Source: Myrica gale (lineage: Eukaryota > Streptophyta > Magnoliopsida > Fagales > Myricaceae). From it: a DNA stretch of 64,000 nt. The stretch covers positions 16,621,001 through 16,685,000 of the forward strand of contig OZ005610.1 in the NCBI GenBank assembly GCA_963930655.1, written 5' to 3'. This document shows, in pieces, positions 44,845 through 56,548 of this stretch; the stretch's first letter is position 1, and each line of letters opens with the position of its first letter. Made by a program: the position numbers and the translations under genes. The notes beneath the pieces were generated by a model. That model saw only the letters and a program-made list of their open reading frames with translations, did no database searches and was not told where the DNA came from.

Positions 44845-47438
44845 TGAAATAAAGATGCATGTCTTGCATGAGCATGGGTATTCAGGTGCATGAATGTCAA
44901 TGGAATGCTTGCATATGCATGAGACATCCGTACTTGATCTGAAAAACATGCACTACAACTTAAAAAGTATTTCTTCGTGATTTGGGCTACTTATCTCGCT
45001 CCATTTACCCCTGAAGTCAGGGGTTTGTGAGTTCCCTTCGGAACCATTCTCATTTCCCTTGGGAATATGTCATGCCCTTGATGTGGCCCCAGGCCTGATG
45101 GCTAGACAAGACCCTTGGAGGTACACACCTTCACGTAAACGTCCTTCAGTGTGGTTGCACAGACCTCAAGGACTTACCCAACCTTCACGTAAACGTCCTT
45201 CAGTATGGGCGTCCTAGGTAACATCCATCCTTCATGTAAACGTCCTTCAGTATGGATGTACCTTCTTAACGTGGTACGATACCGACTAGAGCCCCTTGCT
45301 TAACTTGTCATAAAAACTCTCATACTTCCATTTACATAAAGACTTCTTTCATGCTTTCATGCAAATGTTCATGTCATGTCATGCTTGATAAAATGAAAGT
45401 TCATGCTTGATAATGTCATGCTGTGTATCATTCCAGTTTTTAGAAAAGCGTAAGTTTCCACTTACCTTCGTCCACTTACCTTCGTCCACTTGAGCGTATG
45501 GCAGCACCTTGCCTACAATTGATTCATACTAATGTCATTTATAGGTTTACTAGATGTAGAGAATAGTCATTCAATTAAATTCAGCACATCATACAAAATT
45601 GTCCATATTTCTTGATTTCCCAATAGTGATCTTACAATGTAAGGTATTCTCTTAAGGATGCCGAAGCCATAAGAATTGGGTTCTAAACATATCCTTACTC
45701 TAATTTTCATAACATATCAAAATTCTAAATAATTTGTAGCTCATTTGCCACTCAAAACATTTACCCGAAAATACAAGCTACTGAAGACGTCCAAGCGGGC
45801 AGCCCCAACGTCTCCAACTTAAAAATTCATAACTTTAAAGAAATTGCTCCAAATAACATGAAATTTATTTTAAGCTAGTCTCCTTTCATAGTTCAAGATT
45901 TAAGATAAAAATCACATACATCGGAATTACCATGCATTTTCAACGACACTTCATATCGGGTGAAAAAACCTAGGGCAACACTGCTGCTGCCTCAGCTCGG
46001 CCTTCTATTTTCAAAACACCACAACTTATGCATTACACCTTAAAATCACACGAAATTCACCTTAAAATATTTTTCTTTCGTAAACTTAAAATTCAAGACC
46101 AAACTTGTAAAATTTGGACTTAAACTGATCACCCAAAAGGTATCCGAAATAAGCAACATTCTGGACGTGCAAGGCTGGTGGCAGCTTGACGTTTGGACCT
46201 TGAACAACACATAACTCACTCAATACTTATCGGAATCACCCAAGGTATGGCTTAAAACCTTCATATTTCCTAGGCCTATAATCTAGAATCCTCTTAAGAT
46301 CAAGGGATAAGCAAAATTGCATCAGTAACAACAATGATCTTCTCAACCTTCCAAACCTCCAATAACCAAAACCCCAATCTCTTCATGTCACAACAAACAT
46401 CCAAGGCTAATTTAACATCTCATAACAACAACCATTCTCTCACCTTCTTCCTACTTTTACAACTCCAATTCAAAGTTTACAACAAAACCATGATTCCATC
46501 CTCAAACTAAAGCTATTGCATTTATCCCTCTTCTCTTGGTCTTTTTCTCAAACACCTAGGGTGCATAAATGGTTTCTCTAGAGCCCTTTTTCCAGATCTA
46601 ACCATATCTCCCCATGGTTTCATGTAAGATCTATACTACTCTTAAAGAAAACATGTAGATAAGGAAAATACCTAGCATTGTTGATACCTAAAGCAACAAC
46701 CATCAAAACAACAAAAACCATCAAAACAAGTAAGAAGAAAAATGAGAGAAATGGGGTAGTGGGGTTTGGTCGGTCAACAAGAACCGAACTCCGCCTCACC
46801 TCTTTCTCTTTCTTCTTCTTCTTCTTTTTCTTCTTCTTCTTCTTCTTCTTCCGGCCTTTTCCTCTTCGTTCTCCTTTCTTCCTTTGGTTGTGCGGGTGAG
46901 TTAGGGCAAAAGGGTGTTAGGGAAAAATGAAATGAAGTGTGTGGCAGCTGGGGGAAATAGGCGTGAACTTGTCTTGGGGAAGGAAAAGACAAAACTGCCC
47001 TTCCCCCTTTCTTACCCTTCTTCACGTGAGTCTCCCCTTTTCCCCCTCATTTTTCTTTTTAGTTTATTTTATCTTATTTTCTGCTACTACATAAACTAAC
47101 CCTAACATGCCTTCCCATCTTATTCTAAGAAATCACACATTTTTCAAGAGTCAAAGCCCCTAATTCAATTTCTTCCAAATATTGCAAACTTAGGGATATA
47201 CTCCAACAATTAAAATGATTAGCCTAATTAATCCCAAATACTCAAATTTAATACTATTAAAAAATTGCAACAATATAACATTTCAATTATAATTAAAGAA
47301 ACATAAAAATGCTAGGGGAAAATTCCACCTAGTCATGGTTTTAGATCAATTCAACCATATATGTCTTTCTCAATCATTATAGCACAAACTTTAGGGTCAT
47401 AATTTTTACAACGATAGAAATAAAGTCAAGGTCTCACA
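44845..47438 (-). mobile_element. Reversed gypsy LTR (subfamily C), 3' end truncated
   Basis: It ends on the plus strand with AAGGTCTCACA at 47438. It matches the LTR at 57740-60647: the TTCACGTAAACGTCCTTCAG motifs at 45127-45255, the TTTCTCCTTCTTCTT tract and the terminal 300 bp. The expected TGTCACGCCCCG end and the GAGTC hairpin are absent, so roughly the first 600 bp on the plus strand are lost at the junction with the SIRE-like LTR. Confidence 0.75.
46801..46851. repeat. (CTT)n microsatellite
   Basis: TTC/TTCTTC run of about 16 units inside the reversed LTR; a related CT-rich tract is at 60001-60115 in the sister LTR. Confidence 0.9.
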
Positions 47439-48480
47439 ATAACTATCTCATAGCTATCCTTTTATATAAAATCCTAGTTGTGATAGTACATGAGATCGTT
47501 AGAGATCTTAGATCTCGGTCGTAGGATCACAAGGAAAAATTCTTTTTTTATTAACTCTCTTATATTCTTTTATTCCAAATTTTAGGCTTCTACTAATGAT
47601 ATTCATGTTCAACAATACATTACAATTTACCCCTGAGTATTTGAGATTGAATTGTGAAATCACTTCTGCTAACAATTATTCATTTATTTATCCTTCCACC
47701 ATACTATATTTCACATGTGCCAATAGGACCGGAATCATATCACTGATTAAGTCTCTAACTCATATAATTCTCAATTCACAATCTGTAATCTATTGGACTT
47801 CCGATTGTTTCCAAAAAAATTCATAAATATATATATATATAAATTTCGAAAAACATTTTCACAAAATTTCATTGGCCAATGGTTTCTATTCTAGTCCAAC
47901 CCAATACAAATATATCGAATACACTGCGTAATCAAGAGACTAGTAGATTTCTTATTCAATATTTATACAAATCCATTTATTATGTATAAGACCCACTGTT
48001 ATCTGGAATCTTTGACCTAGAAAGATCGTCACCAAATGGCTTGGTCAAAGCACAAAAAGAGACCTGCATAAACCTCTCAGTTCTAAGGATACAATAAACC
48101 AATTGTGTTGGACATCTTCTCAACATCAGTGATCTTTTCCATAAGGTATTCATATTTGATCCCGTTTAGTGCATATATTTGTACATTTCACCTACTCGTT
48201 TGCTTAGTGTCACCGCTTCAATGATGAAGTCCATTATCCTATTAAATAGAGGCACAACGAGTGTAGACCTATGATACATAAATATGTATCATGGTCTAGA
48301 ACAGAATATTAGGACAAGGAACCGAAAAGTCATACTTCATGTCTTGATTAATTAATCATTGACATGATCACTCAATAATATATGTGTAACATCTTATGTC
48401 ACAATATATTACCCAATAAATAAATATAAACATGTGACATCTAAATAAATATTATTAAGATATATGATTTTTAGGGCATT
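47439..48480 (-). mobile_element. Copia LTR fragment, homologous to 17071-18622
   Basis: Its reverse complement matches the plus copy, including ATGCCCTAAAAATCA near the 5' end, GACTTTTCGG, TAGGTCTACACTCGTTGTGC and TGATCCTACGACCGAGAT. It is interrupted at 47438 by the gypsy LTR directly after its TATA-like TTTATATAAAAGG (minus strand, near 47468). The 3' part of the LTR is missing. The 5' boundary near 48480 is approximate. Confidence 0.7.
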
Positions 48481-48489
48481 TTTCATACA

Positions 48490-49340
48490 TTTATCTCTAG
48501 TTAGGGTTGAGAGTGCCCTCCAGATTAGGAAAACCTTGCTTGGGTCCAGCGATCGGGAGGAGTGCCGTTCAAATGCGGTAATGTCTTTGACCCCTAGATT
48601 GTTGGTTTCTCAAACTTTGTACGTGTTGTATGCTGAGCGGGGATTCTAATGTACCTGGGAAGCGCTGGAGCTAGACCCTAGGACATCGCTGAGTTGCTTC
48701 CTTTCATGGCTACCACCACAGTTATTGGTAGTAAGGCCTCGAAAGGTAAACTTATGTGATGGATTTCATTCGGTGTATGGTTGGGCTGTTTTTTTGGTGT
48801 ATTATAAGTCTTTGATTTGCAGGGGCCAAGGCTAGACGTATACTGCTAATCCCTACGGGGAAAAAATCGAGCATGGCCATAACTCATACCTAGTTTCAGT
48901 GTGCGGAAGCCCAAGTGGGACAACCACGGCCTGCCACCATGACTATTCAGCAAAAGAGGTCTACCACCAGCCGCAGGACGGATGAACATCCTCCTCGGGC
49001 AGCGACGACGTAGAGTTTGTCAGAGAGATGCAGGCCTCGTTTATGTTTCGACCATTAGGCTGTCAGGACCTGTAACCCAATCAAGCAAGAGGACAGTGCT
49101 AGTCGACGAGGACGAGATGAGGAGGAAAAGGACAACGCGTAGGCCATCACAAAAAAGGGCTCAACCTTCCCACGATCAACCTTCGGGAGAGCCACGCACT
49201 GCTACAGTTAAGTCCCTCGCCCTAAGGAAATTTCGGGAGTTTCCGAACAAGAGGATACGTCTGTTAGTCCTCGCGCTGAGCGGGAGGGTTTGTCAGTTCA
49301 TGCTTAGTCTCCTCCTCATGCTTTAGGGGAAGCTAAGAAT
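48490..49340 (+). pseudogene. Unrecognised gene-like remnant, part 1
   Basis: I do not recognise this gene. One frame gives a protein-like stretch (TPRLLVSQTLYVLYAERGF, stop, CTWEALELDPRTSLSCF) ending near 48747 at a possible splice donor (AAAG/GTAAAC). A possible acceptor TTTGCAG follows near 48822. Next come basic, Arg/Ser/Gln-rich stretches (RRKRTTRRPSQKRAQP) and EEHTHVPPITELPPQTGGAV, DRLQRLVLDLSLAMGEF near 49350-49455. GC content is higher than in the flanking LTRs. It is probably a transposon-borne gene or a captured gene fragment, by analogy with neighbours; low certainty. Confidence 0.3.
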
Positions 49341-49691
49341 GTCGAGGAGCATACCCACGTTCCTCCAATCACCGAGCTTCCACCGCAGACGGGTGGAGCG
49401 GTCGATCGGTTGCAGAGGCTGGTTCTTGACCTGTCCTTGGCTATGGGAGAGTTTTAGGGAGATTTCCACATGACCTCTACCTACTAGTGCGAGCAAGATT
49501 TAAGGAAATAGCAACAAACTGCCCCTAACGGACATCATCAAGAAGGGATCGGTTAGTATGCTAAGAACTTAAGGTGCTGAGCATACTGATGGACGGTGAG
49601 GATGAGTTTTTGAAATCCAACGACTGAGAACAAGACATGTCAGAATTAATGAAAATACCCGAATGATCATAACCCGATTCATATAGCCAAA

Positions 49692-49826
49692 ACATATTTG
49701 AACCCATTCTTCTTGCTGAGCAACAAGTCTTCGCACTGGGTCCTCCGTCCTCCGTCCTTCGCATAGAAGAGCTGCCTGAACATATTCGAACCCATTCTTC
49801 TTGCTGAGCAACAAGTCTTCGCACTG
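49692..49826. repeat. Direct repeat, 88-bp period
   Basis: ACATATTTGAACCCATTC...GCAACAAGTCTTCGCACTG at 49692 recurs with one change at 49780. A third short echo (CCCATTCTTCTTG) follows at 49830. Confidence 0.85.
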
Positions 49827-50209
49827 TTGCCCATTCTTCTTGTTGTCATGCTCATCAATTCGTCCTTTTGCCTAAATGTTGTTATTTTCTTTCCTCTGTT
49901 TTGTACTTTCTAGATTTCTCTCGTCTCTTATTCTCCCATTTTCTTTCCTCCCTCTTCTGTATCATGCGGTTGTTGTCACCTGTCAGAGCAAACATAAAAT
50001 GGCAATAAAAAAATAGCCAGAACTTTGCTTACGCAACTTAACAAGGTAAGACTGGTGCACGTAAATAGATAGACTATGGGCTTTCATTTTGTTCTTGAAT
50101 AATATTTTCGTGCAGCCAAACAGATCAAGGGTGTATTTTCTTCCTTACGATGGACGTATTAATCTTCTTTTCCTGTACTGTGCGCAACTTCCACTGAAGA
50201 TGCCTCTCT

Positions 50210-51000
50210 CAGCGTGATCTATAGAGGTCATCATGACCATTTTTTTCCCCAGTATTCGGCCCTTGAGGGAGGTATTGATGTTGTCCAGCTTGCTTTGTCT
50301 GAAATTCGAGACCTGTGGTCGGGTTTTAATGATCTGAAGCAGCAGCTAGTATTCTGTGAGGATCAAGCGAGGCGAGCTACAAAAGCAATTGGAGTGTGCA
50401 CGACACTCGCTGAAGAAATGAAGGGGCGAAAATCTCTAGTTGAAGCACAAGCTTCAACTCGTAGAGGCCTTTTTGTTGGAAGAGTGGTCTTTGAGATTTC
50501 GGGAAGGTTTTGAGACCTTGGTCAGGGTGGCCAAGGATAAATTTCCTGGTATTGATCTCTCAGGTTTGAAGCCTGAGGATTATTACCTTCAAGTCTGGTA
50601 GCGAGGTCAGCACACCACTAGCCGAAGACGTGGGGCCAGCCACAGAAGAGACGTTGGTCCCAATAGCCTCTTCTGTTGATGCGGGCGGGAGCTGCGGATC
50701 TAAGGTGGTGAACCTTCCTAAAGATTCGCCATCTCCTGTGCCAGAGATAACATTTGTCGACCCCATGGAGGTTTACCTAGTCCTAGTTTGCATCGACCCA
50801 GCCAACCAACCTCTTGTCGTGGCCAAGGAGGTCGTACTGGAGGATAGCAAGGTTCGGCCGTTGGAGGGAAGTAGAATCGGTGAGGGTGTTGTCCAGACGC
50901 TCGCAGAGGCACCAGAAGAGCATATATCGGGTAATTCCCACATACGACGCCAACTGATGTTGTCAAAGATAACCGAGAGCTAGAAACGAGTAGGCCTGCA
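50210..51000 (+). pseudogene. Unrecognised gene-like remnant, part 2, coiled coil
   Basis: Plus-strand frames give a coiled coil (VVQLALSEIRDLWSGFNDLK, QARRATKAIGVCTTLAEEM), then EAFLLEEWSLRFREGFETLV, RVAKDKFPGIDLSGLKPEDY near 50460-50590, and an acidic/Pro-rich tail (TEETLVPIASSVDAGG, PKDSPSPVPEITFVDPMEV). The FPxIDLSxLxPxD type of motif is common in C-termini of uncharacterised plant transposon-borne proteins. Frames change at least twice. It may be the 3' part of the gene at 48490. 51001-51360 has no feature I can name. Confidence 0.3.
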
Positions 51001-51360
51001 AAGGATCACTGAGGGGAATGGCGTTGGAAGGGAACGTTCGACGCCAAAGTTAGAAATCATAAGTGTTTAAGTCTAGAGAGTTAATTAAGCATGAAAATGG
51101 TTAGGGGGTGTACGTTGCTTTTATTGGTAGAGAGTTTTATAATCATATTAGTAGTGTAATTACCAAGAAAGTTAGGACTCTCAGTCCTGTTGGGAGTCCT
51201 CGAGCTTTTGATCACCCGTGTTATCGAGAGTTCGAGCACAGAAGAGGCTCTTATGAGGGGGTCGAGTGGACTTTACTAGTGCGAGAGGGCTTGATCTCAT
51301 CTGGGCCTAACAAGTTATGGCCCATCAAGTACCATATCAATGTGACATATATCACAAGCA

Positions 51361-51865
51361 ATTAAATAGATTAGTCATATTATTAATTAAAATTCATATA
51401 TTAACAAATTTAGAATATAAAATTTTGATGAATAATTTGCATCTCAAAAAGCTAAAAGAATAAATTTTAACTACATTTTATTAATAATTTACATTTAAAT
51501 ATATTATTTATAAATTATTACATAAATGCCTCACTTTGGGATTTGACCTAATACCCCAAATAACTTAGCGTCGCCCCAGGTGTGTTGTATCCATCTTGTG
51601 TGTAATACTGTGAAAGTCATGTATGTAGTCATTGTTAATTTTCTGCTTTGAATTTGCCTTATTCAGAGTGTACCTGCTTAGAAAAATCAATACCATCGCA
51701 TGAAGCTAAAACCAATTTAATTTATGCAAACAGGCAATTGTGTAATTTGTTAAAAGGAGATGGGCATAGGTCGGAACTATATATCATACCTATTTTTAAT
51801 AAAATTGTTCTATTCTTTTATATATTAGAGAATAACATGCGTTTCAATAATTAATTTCATCACCT
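51361..51865. other. AT-rich stretch without recognisable features
   Basis: No coding, terminal repeat or LTR signal was seen between the gene-like remnant and the hAT element. Confidence 0.5.
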
Positions 51866-52737
51866 TTGGAAAGCAGGGGCGGAACTAAGTAGGGACGATG
51901 GGACAGCTGCCCCCATCGCTTGAAAAATCCTTCAAATTTATATATATGTCAAGCTCAGCCCACCCCTAACTAAGGGTGAATAGCGGACTAGTAGGAAGCA
52001 GAATTTAACATTCCAATATCCGGTCCGCTAACTAGAGGATGACCAAAATGGAGTCCGCTTCCGACTCATAGCGGACTTAGCTGAAGCGGATAGCAGAATT
52101 CCGACAATGCAAAGCCCTAAGACAACTCATTCTACCAACTTAACATAAATTTAAGACAGCAGAAAATGAACAAGATACAAAATTAAAAACAACTAAACGA
52201 ACAAGAACTAAAGCAATATGTAGCCACAATGCAAAGCCCCACGACACACAATGGCATAACATATCCTTGTAATTCGACAGATTTTACTAAATTTTAGGAA
52301 CTCTATTCCAATTTTGGCAATTTCCATAATTGCCAGCACACTCAACACACTCACAAATTGCCACCTTTTTTATTTTTTCAACATTGCATATCATGAATTG
52401 AATACACTTCTCACAATTTTCTCTTTCCACATTAAGCAATTTAAGGTCAACAAACATGTTGAATTCTTCACTACTTTAAACCTTTGAGCCCATATTTTTC
52501 CTGCTTCCACCACATACCAAAGTCATTTACTACTTCCAAAACTCTTTTGCCACTAACAAGTTCAGCCCATGATTCACCATTTCTTAAAGGCAATAAACTG
52601 TAGGACTCAATATGGCCTTACCTACTTCAGAAATTGCTGCAACAATTGGAAATAGGTTGCTAGTGCACTAAAGAGTTAAATCAATTTAATTCCACAAAAC
52701 ACAACTAAAGCAAATATCCAAAGAACACATCTGCAAA

Positions 52738-53409
52738 TAGGGGTCGTTAGCGGTAGTGTAGGTGACGGTTTGGCAAAAACCGTCACCGTCACCGCAATTG
52801 ACAGAATCACATAATTGACACCGTCACCGCACCGCTAAGGCACAATAACCGTCATTGCCGGTGACAGTATTAACGGTAACGTTTATACGATGACCGCTTA
52901 AACCGTATAACCGATGTGCAAAAAAAATAAGTTTTTTCCTTGAGCTTTTTAATTTTTTTACAGTTTTAAGCTTTTTAAATTTTCAACATAATATCATAAT
53001 CAATAATCATATCAAATGGATAAATATCATAACATATTCAAATATAATATCATAATCATTAACAATCATAACAAATATAAAGTTGTCCAAAAGTATAACA
53101 TAATATCATATTCAAACATAATGACTAAAGTCTAATAAAAGTGTCCAACAATGTGACATAAACCAATTAACATAATTCAACAAAAGCCCAACAAAAGTAT
53201 GTCACATAATCAATAATCATCTCAAGTCTCAACTAGTGGTGGTTAACGGTAGTGTAGGTGACGGTTTGGCGAAAACCGTCACCGCAATTGACGGAATCAC
53301 ATATTTGACACCGTCACCGCACCGCTAAGGCACAATAACGGCCCTTACCGGTAGTGGTAGCGATTTTAGCGGTTAAAACGGTAACCACCGGTGCAAATGA
53401 ACACCCCTA
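52738..53409. mobile_element. Non-autonomous hAT element, 672 bp, TSD TCTGCAAA
   Basis: The left end TAGGGGTCGTTAGCGG and right end GTGCAAATGAACACCCCTA are flanked by TCTGCAAA at 52730-52737 and 53410-53417. A ~150-bp block starting GGTAGTGTAGGTGACGGTTT occurs twice in direct orientation (about 52752 and 53240). The second block begins with its own TAGTGGTGGTTAACGG end at 53226, so a 184-bp MITE (53226-53409) sits inside or is duplicated in the longer element. Confidence 0.82.
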
Positions 53410-53744
53410 TCTGCAAATATCCAAAGAACACATCACAAATAAACGACACTGGACATCACAAATATCCAAGCATGGTATCTAACAGATTCGCATCAACATG
53501 GTATCCAAGCATGAAAATCATAGGCCTATAAAGAGCAGGTTCAAATAAACCTAGATACGCATATGACCAGACGTTTATCAATCTCCCATTGAAATCCAAC
53601 ATTATTTAAATCACTAGATAGCCCTGCAATCTTGCCAGGTTCATGCATTATAAAATTATAACAATATGTAAGTCACAAATGAATGCATATAACATGTTCA
53701 CAAATGGCTCACAACAGTTAACAATATAACAGGTACACAAAAAT

Positions 53745-53990
53745 CACACAGAGAGAGAGAGGCAGAGAGATGGAGACGGAGAGGGAGTGAGGTACAAAGA
53801 TGGAGAGTGGAGAAAAAGACGAGAGAGAGACAGAGAGATAGAGAGATGGAGAGTGGAGACAAAGACGAGAAAGAGACATACAGAGATAGAGAGAGAGAAG
53901 CAGCCCGAAAATAATGGAGGTTGACCGTTGCACTCGCCGGAGCTCAGCAGTCAGTGGCAGACATGACGAACAGAGAGAGAGAGAGCTGAG
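53745..53990. repeat. GA-rich low-complexity tract
   Basis: AGAGAGAGAG words with interspersed GATGGAGA and CAGAGAGA units. No coding meaning; ORFs read from it are Ser/Leu-rich shadows. Confidence 0.85.
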
Positions 53991-54837
53991 TGATTGGCTA
54001 TGAGTCTGTGAGAAGAATTGAGGAGTGAGGAGGGTCGCGAGAAAGGGGGAAGGCCGAAGAGAATTAAGTTTAGGGTTTCTATTCCTATCACCGTGGATCA
54101 AAACATCCACGGTATTATATTTTTTTCAAAACAAACCAACTAAACGACATCGTTCTATTTAAAATAGAATGACGTCGTTTTAATATTTAGTTAAAATAAA
54201 AATGAAAAACAATCGGAACCAGTTTTCCGCTAAACCGGCAGAAACTTCCTCTTCCTCTTCCGGTTACGGTTTCGGGAAAACTCCAAATCTACTTCCAGTT
54301 CCTGTTCCTGGAAGGGACGGATCTTAGCTTCCCGGAACCAGAGCCAGAGCTCCACTGGAGGCCGGACCGGACTTACACCCCTACTCAACAACCTTTTTTT
54401 TGTGTTAATAGGACTTCTGCGGTGAATCAAACAATAAAGTCTCTTTTGATTGCAGAAAAAAGATAAAGAGTCTCTTTTGTAAATAAATGGTCGGCCTATA
54501 AAATGTCTTGCACGTCAGCACGTGGTGGATCAAACAAACTGCACGCGATGAACTTAGCGTAGCTAGTGGAAGGAGTTGCAGTGTAGCCTTTTCAATCCTA
54601 TACTTTGCTAGGGGTATTACATTCCACCATAATCTCCACCTTCAACAACACAATTAGTTGATGTTTGACTCGTGATAAGTAAATTTTTATAAAAAAAAAT
54701 TAAAAGTAAATTGTTACAATCAAAAAATTAATTTTAAAGATTTTCTTACGAACTCCAACCCTTTTTAATATTAACTTTAATACTTTTTTATTGTAAATTT
54801 GTGAATCTTTAATTAGAGTTTGATTAAGATTATTAAA

Positions 54838-55210
54838 TGTTTGTGAATCTGTAATGAATTTATTTTAATTTTTTATGAATAATGTGATGAATTTTATATT
54901 GTGATTATGAATTTGATTGCGATTATTGTGAATCTTTTATTAGAATTATATTATGTTTGTGAATCTGTGATGAATTTTATTTTAAATTTTTTATGAATAA
55001 TGTGATGAATTTTATATTTTGATTATGAATTTGATTGAGATTGTTGTGAATATTTGATTATGATTTGATTACGATTATATTATGTTTGTGAATCTGTGAT
55101 GAATTTATTTTAATTTTTGATGAATAATGTGATGAATTTTAGATTGTGATTATGAATTTGATTGTGATTTTTGTGAATCTTTTATTAAAATTTGATTGTG
55201 GATTATATTG
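54838..55210. repeat. Minisatellite, about three ~115-129-bp units
   Basis: ATGTTTGTGAATCTGT begins units at 54838, 54953 and 55082. Each continues with GATGAATTTTATTTTAA, ATGAATAATGTGATGAATT and GATTATGAATTTGATTG. It lies just upstream of the hAT transposase start. Confidence 0.8.
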
Positions 55211-55298
55211 AAATTGTGATTAGGACTAGGTTGTGAAACTGTGATTAGGTTATGAAATTAGATTGATGAATTTTACTTTGTTTTGTTTTACTTAGATA

Positions 55299-55788
55299 AT
55301 GGATAAGTTTTTGATAAATAAGCGAGGCAGCGTAGGGTCGTCTAATACTCCTAACGTGACTGCTACTTCTAAACCGAATACTAGTTCAAAAAGAACTCGT
55401 ATTTTGTTTAGTCCAGGATCAACTTCAAACCTATATTTATGATGTGAGAAATCAAGATGTTTTTTCTGAGCTTCAAGATATTGGAGATCTTGCTGTGAAG
55501 ATGGTTGAGACAAGAAAGCATACTCTATATCCATTGATTTATCTGGTGATTAAGTTGGCATTGGTCTTACTAGTTGCGACTGTAATTGTTGAGAGACTGT
55601 TCTCTGTGATGAAGTTTATTAAAACTAACTTGCGTAATAAGATGTGGGACGAATGGACAAATGCTACTTTCATGATATACATCGAGAGAGAAATTTTTGA
55701 AACTACTGAGAACGAAACTATTTTACAACGTTTTCAGAATATGCAGTCCTGTAGGGTCCAATTGTCATCTCTCAATATCAGCAAATAG
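55299..55788 (+). pseudogene. hAT transposase, N-terminus joined to dimerisation domain
   Basis: hAT transposases excise and reinsert the element and dimerise through a C-terminal domain. The start MDKFLINKRGSVGSS is at 55299 and resembles the first residues of the TTF-type/ZMYM1-like plant hAT proteins; this frame stops at 55440. From 55444 another frame gives VETRKHTLYPLIYLVIKLAL, VATVIVERLFSVMKFIKTNL, RNKMWDEWTNATFMIYIE and ETILQRFQNMQSC, the hAT C-terminal dimerisation domain with its ER(x)FS signature. The zinc finger and catalytic RNase H-like domain, several hundred residues, are deleted at about 55420. It sits near the right end of the 4068-bp element in the expected orientation. Confidence 0.85.
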
Positions 55789-56030
55789 TACGTTCATGTA
55801 TTTCAATATTTTTAGTATTTTTAGTCCTTAATTTTTTATATTTGAACTCTAAAATATTTTTTTGTATTATGTAGTAAATTTTTTTATCATTTTTCCTTAG
55901 GAATTTGACCCACTTCGATTGCATTCCTCGTTTCGCCACTCTTGGAAAGAATAATACCATTCCCAATGACCAACGAGAAACACGTTCACATATTTTCTTC
56001 CCTCCTGTGCATTTGGTTTTATTCTTTTAA

Positions 56031-56548
56031 GGGTTAAAGTCCATTTTGGTCCCTGAGTTTTATGGCATTTATCAAAATAGTCATTGGATTTCAAATTTGC
56101 TCAAATAAGTCCTAAGGTTATTTTCATTTATCATTTTAATCATTCCGTCCAATTCTGTCTTCCCCATGCACAATCAACTAATAGTGGGACACATTACCAC
56201 CAATAATATCGCGACACGTGTACGATTTAAAAAAAAAACAAAAAAACTCTAAAGACATCCGCGTTGGCATATTCATAAAAAAATCGAACAGGGGGACACC
56301 CCACGCCATTCACACGACGAAGGGAGCCCAGATCTGGGCTCCCTCGCGCGGTGGTGGCCAGATCTGGGCTCCCCGTCGCTGGAGCCGCAAGCACCGGGAG
56401 TGGTGGCCGCAAGCCACCCCCATGGCTCCCCTGCTCGGGGGTGGCCGGGAGCCACGCGGTGGTGGCCCCTGCAAGAGAGAGCCCATATCTGGACTCCCTT
56501 TCATGGAAATCAAAGCACATCTCTGACGGATCCAGTTAAAGTTCGCAT
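56031..56548. mobile_element. MULE-like element fragment with GC-rich palindromic insert
   Basis: It starts GGGTTAAAGTCCATTTTGGTCC, the type of terminus seen in plant non-autonomous Mutator-like elements. The matching right terminus is absent, probably cut by the gypsy LTR at about 56549. From 56285 to 56515 GC content rises sharply. GAGCCCAGATCTGGGCTCC occurs at 56328, a second partial copy (CCAGATCTGGGCTCC) at 56359, and a diverged copy (GAGCCCATATCTGGACTCC) near 56480. All six frames are partly open here, without recognisable protein. Confidence 0.45.

Larger units (their letters stand above)
51971..54383. mobile_element. Probable second hAT-like element nested in the first
   Basis: The left end TAAGGGTGAATAGCGGAC resembles the reverse complement of the right end (TAGGGGTGTAAGTCCGG). 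Text near both ends repeats TCCGCT/CCGGAC words. No clean 8-bp duplication was found, so the borders are uncertain. Between 53410 and 54383 it holds a GA-rich tract, a palindrome at 54142-54180 (AAACGACATCG...GACGTCGTTT) and no coding signal. Confidence 0.45.
51874..55941 (+). mobile_element. hAT transposon, internally deleted and invaded, TSD TTGGAAAG
   Basis: Ends are CAGGGGCGGAACTAAG on the left and, in reverse complement, GAGTGGCGAAACGAGG on the right (11 of 16 matches). The 8-bp duplication TTGGAAAG is exact at 51866-51873 and 55942-55949. The length is 4068 bp including about 2.4 kb of nested hAT-like sequence. It carries the transposase remnant at 55299-55788 on the plus strand. TIR type, TSD length and transposase all point to hAT. 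Confidence 0.88.

Noticed and set aside
53718..54110. 130-residue Ser/Leu-rich minus-strand open frame
   Set aside because: It is a direct reading of the GA/CT microsatellite tract.
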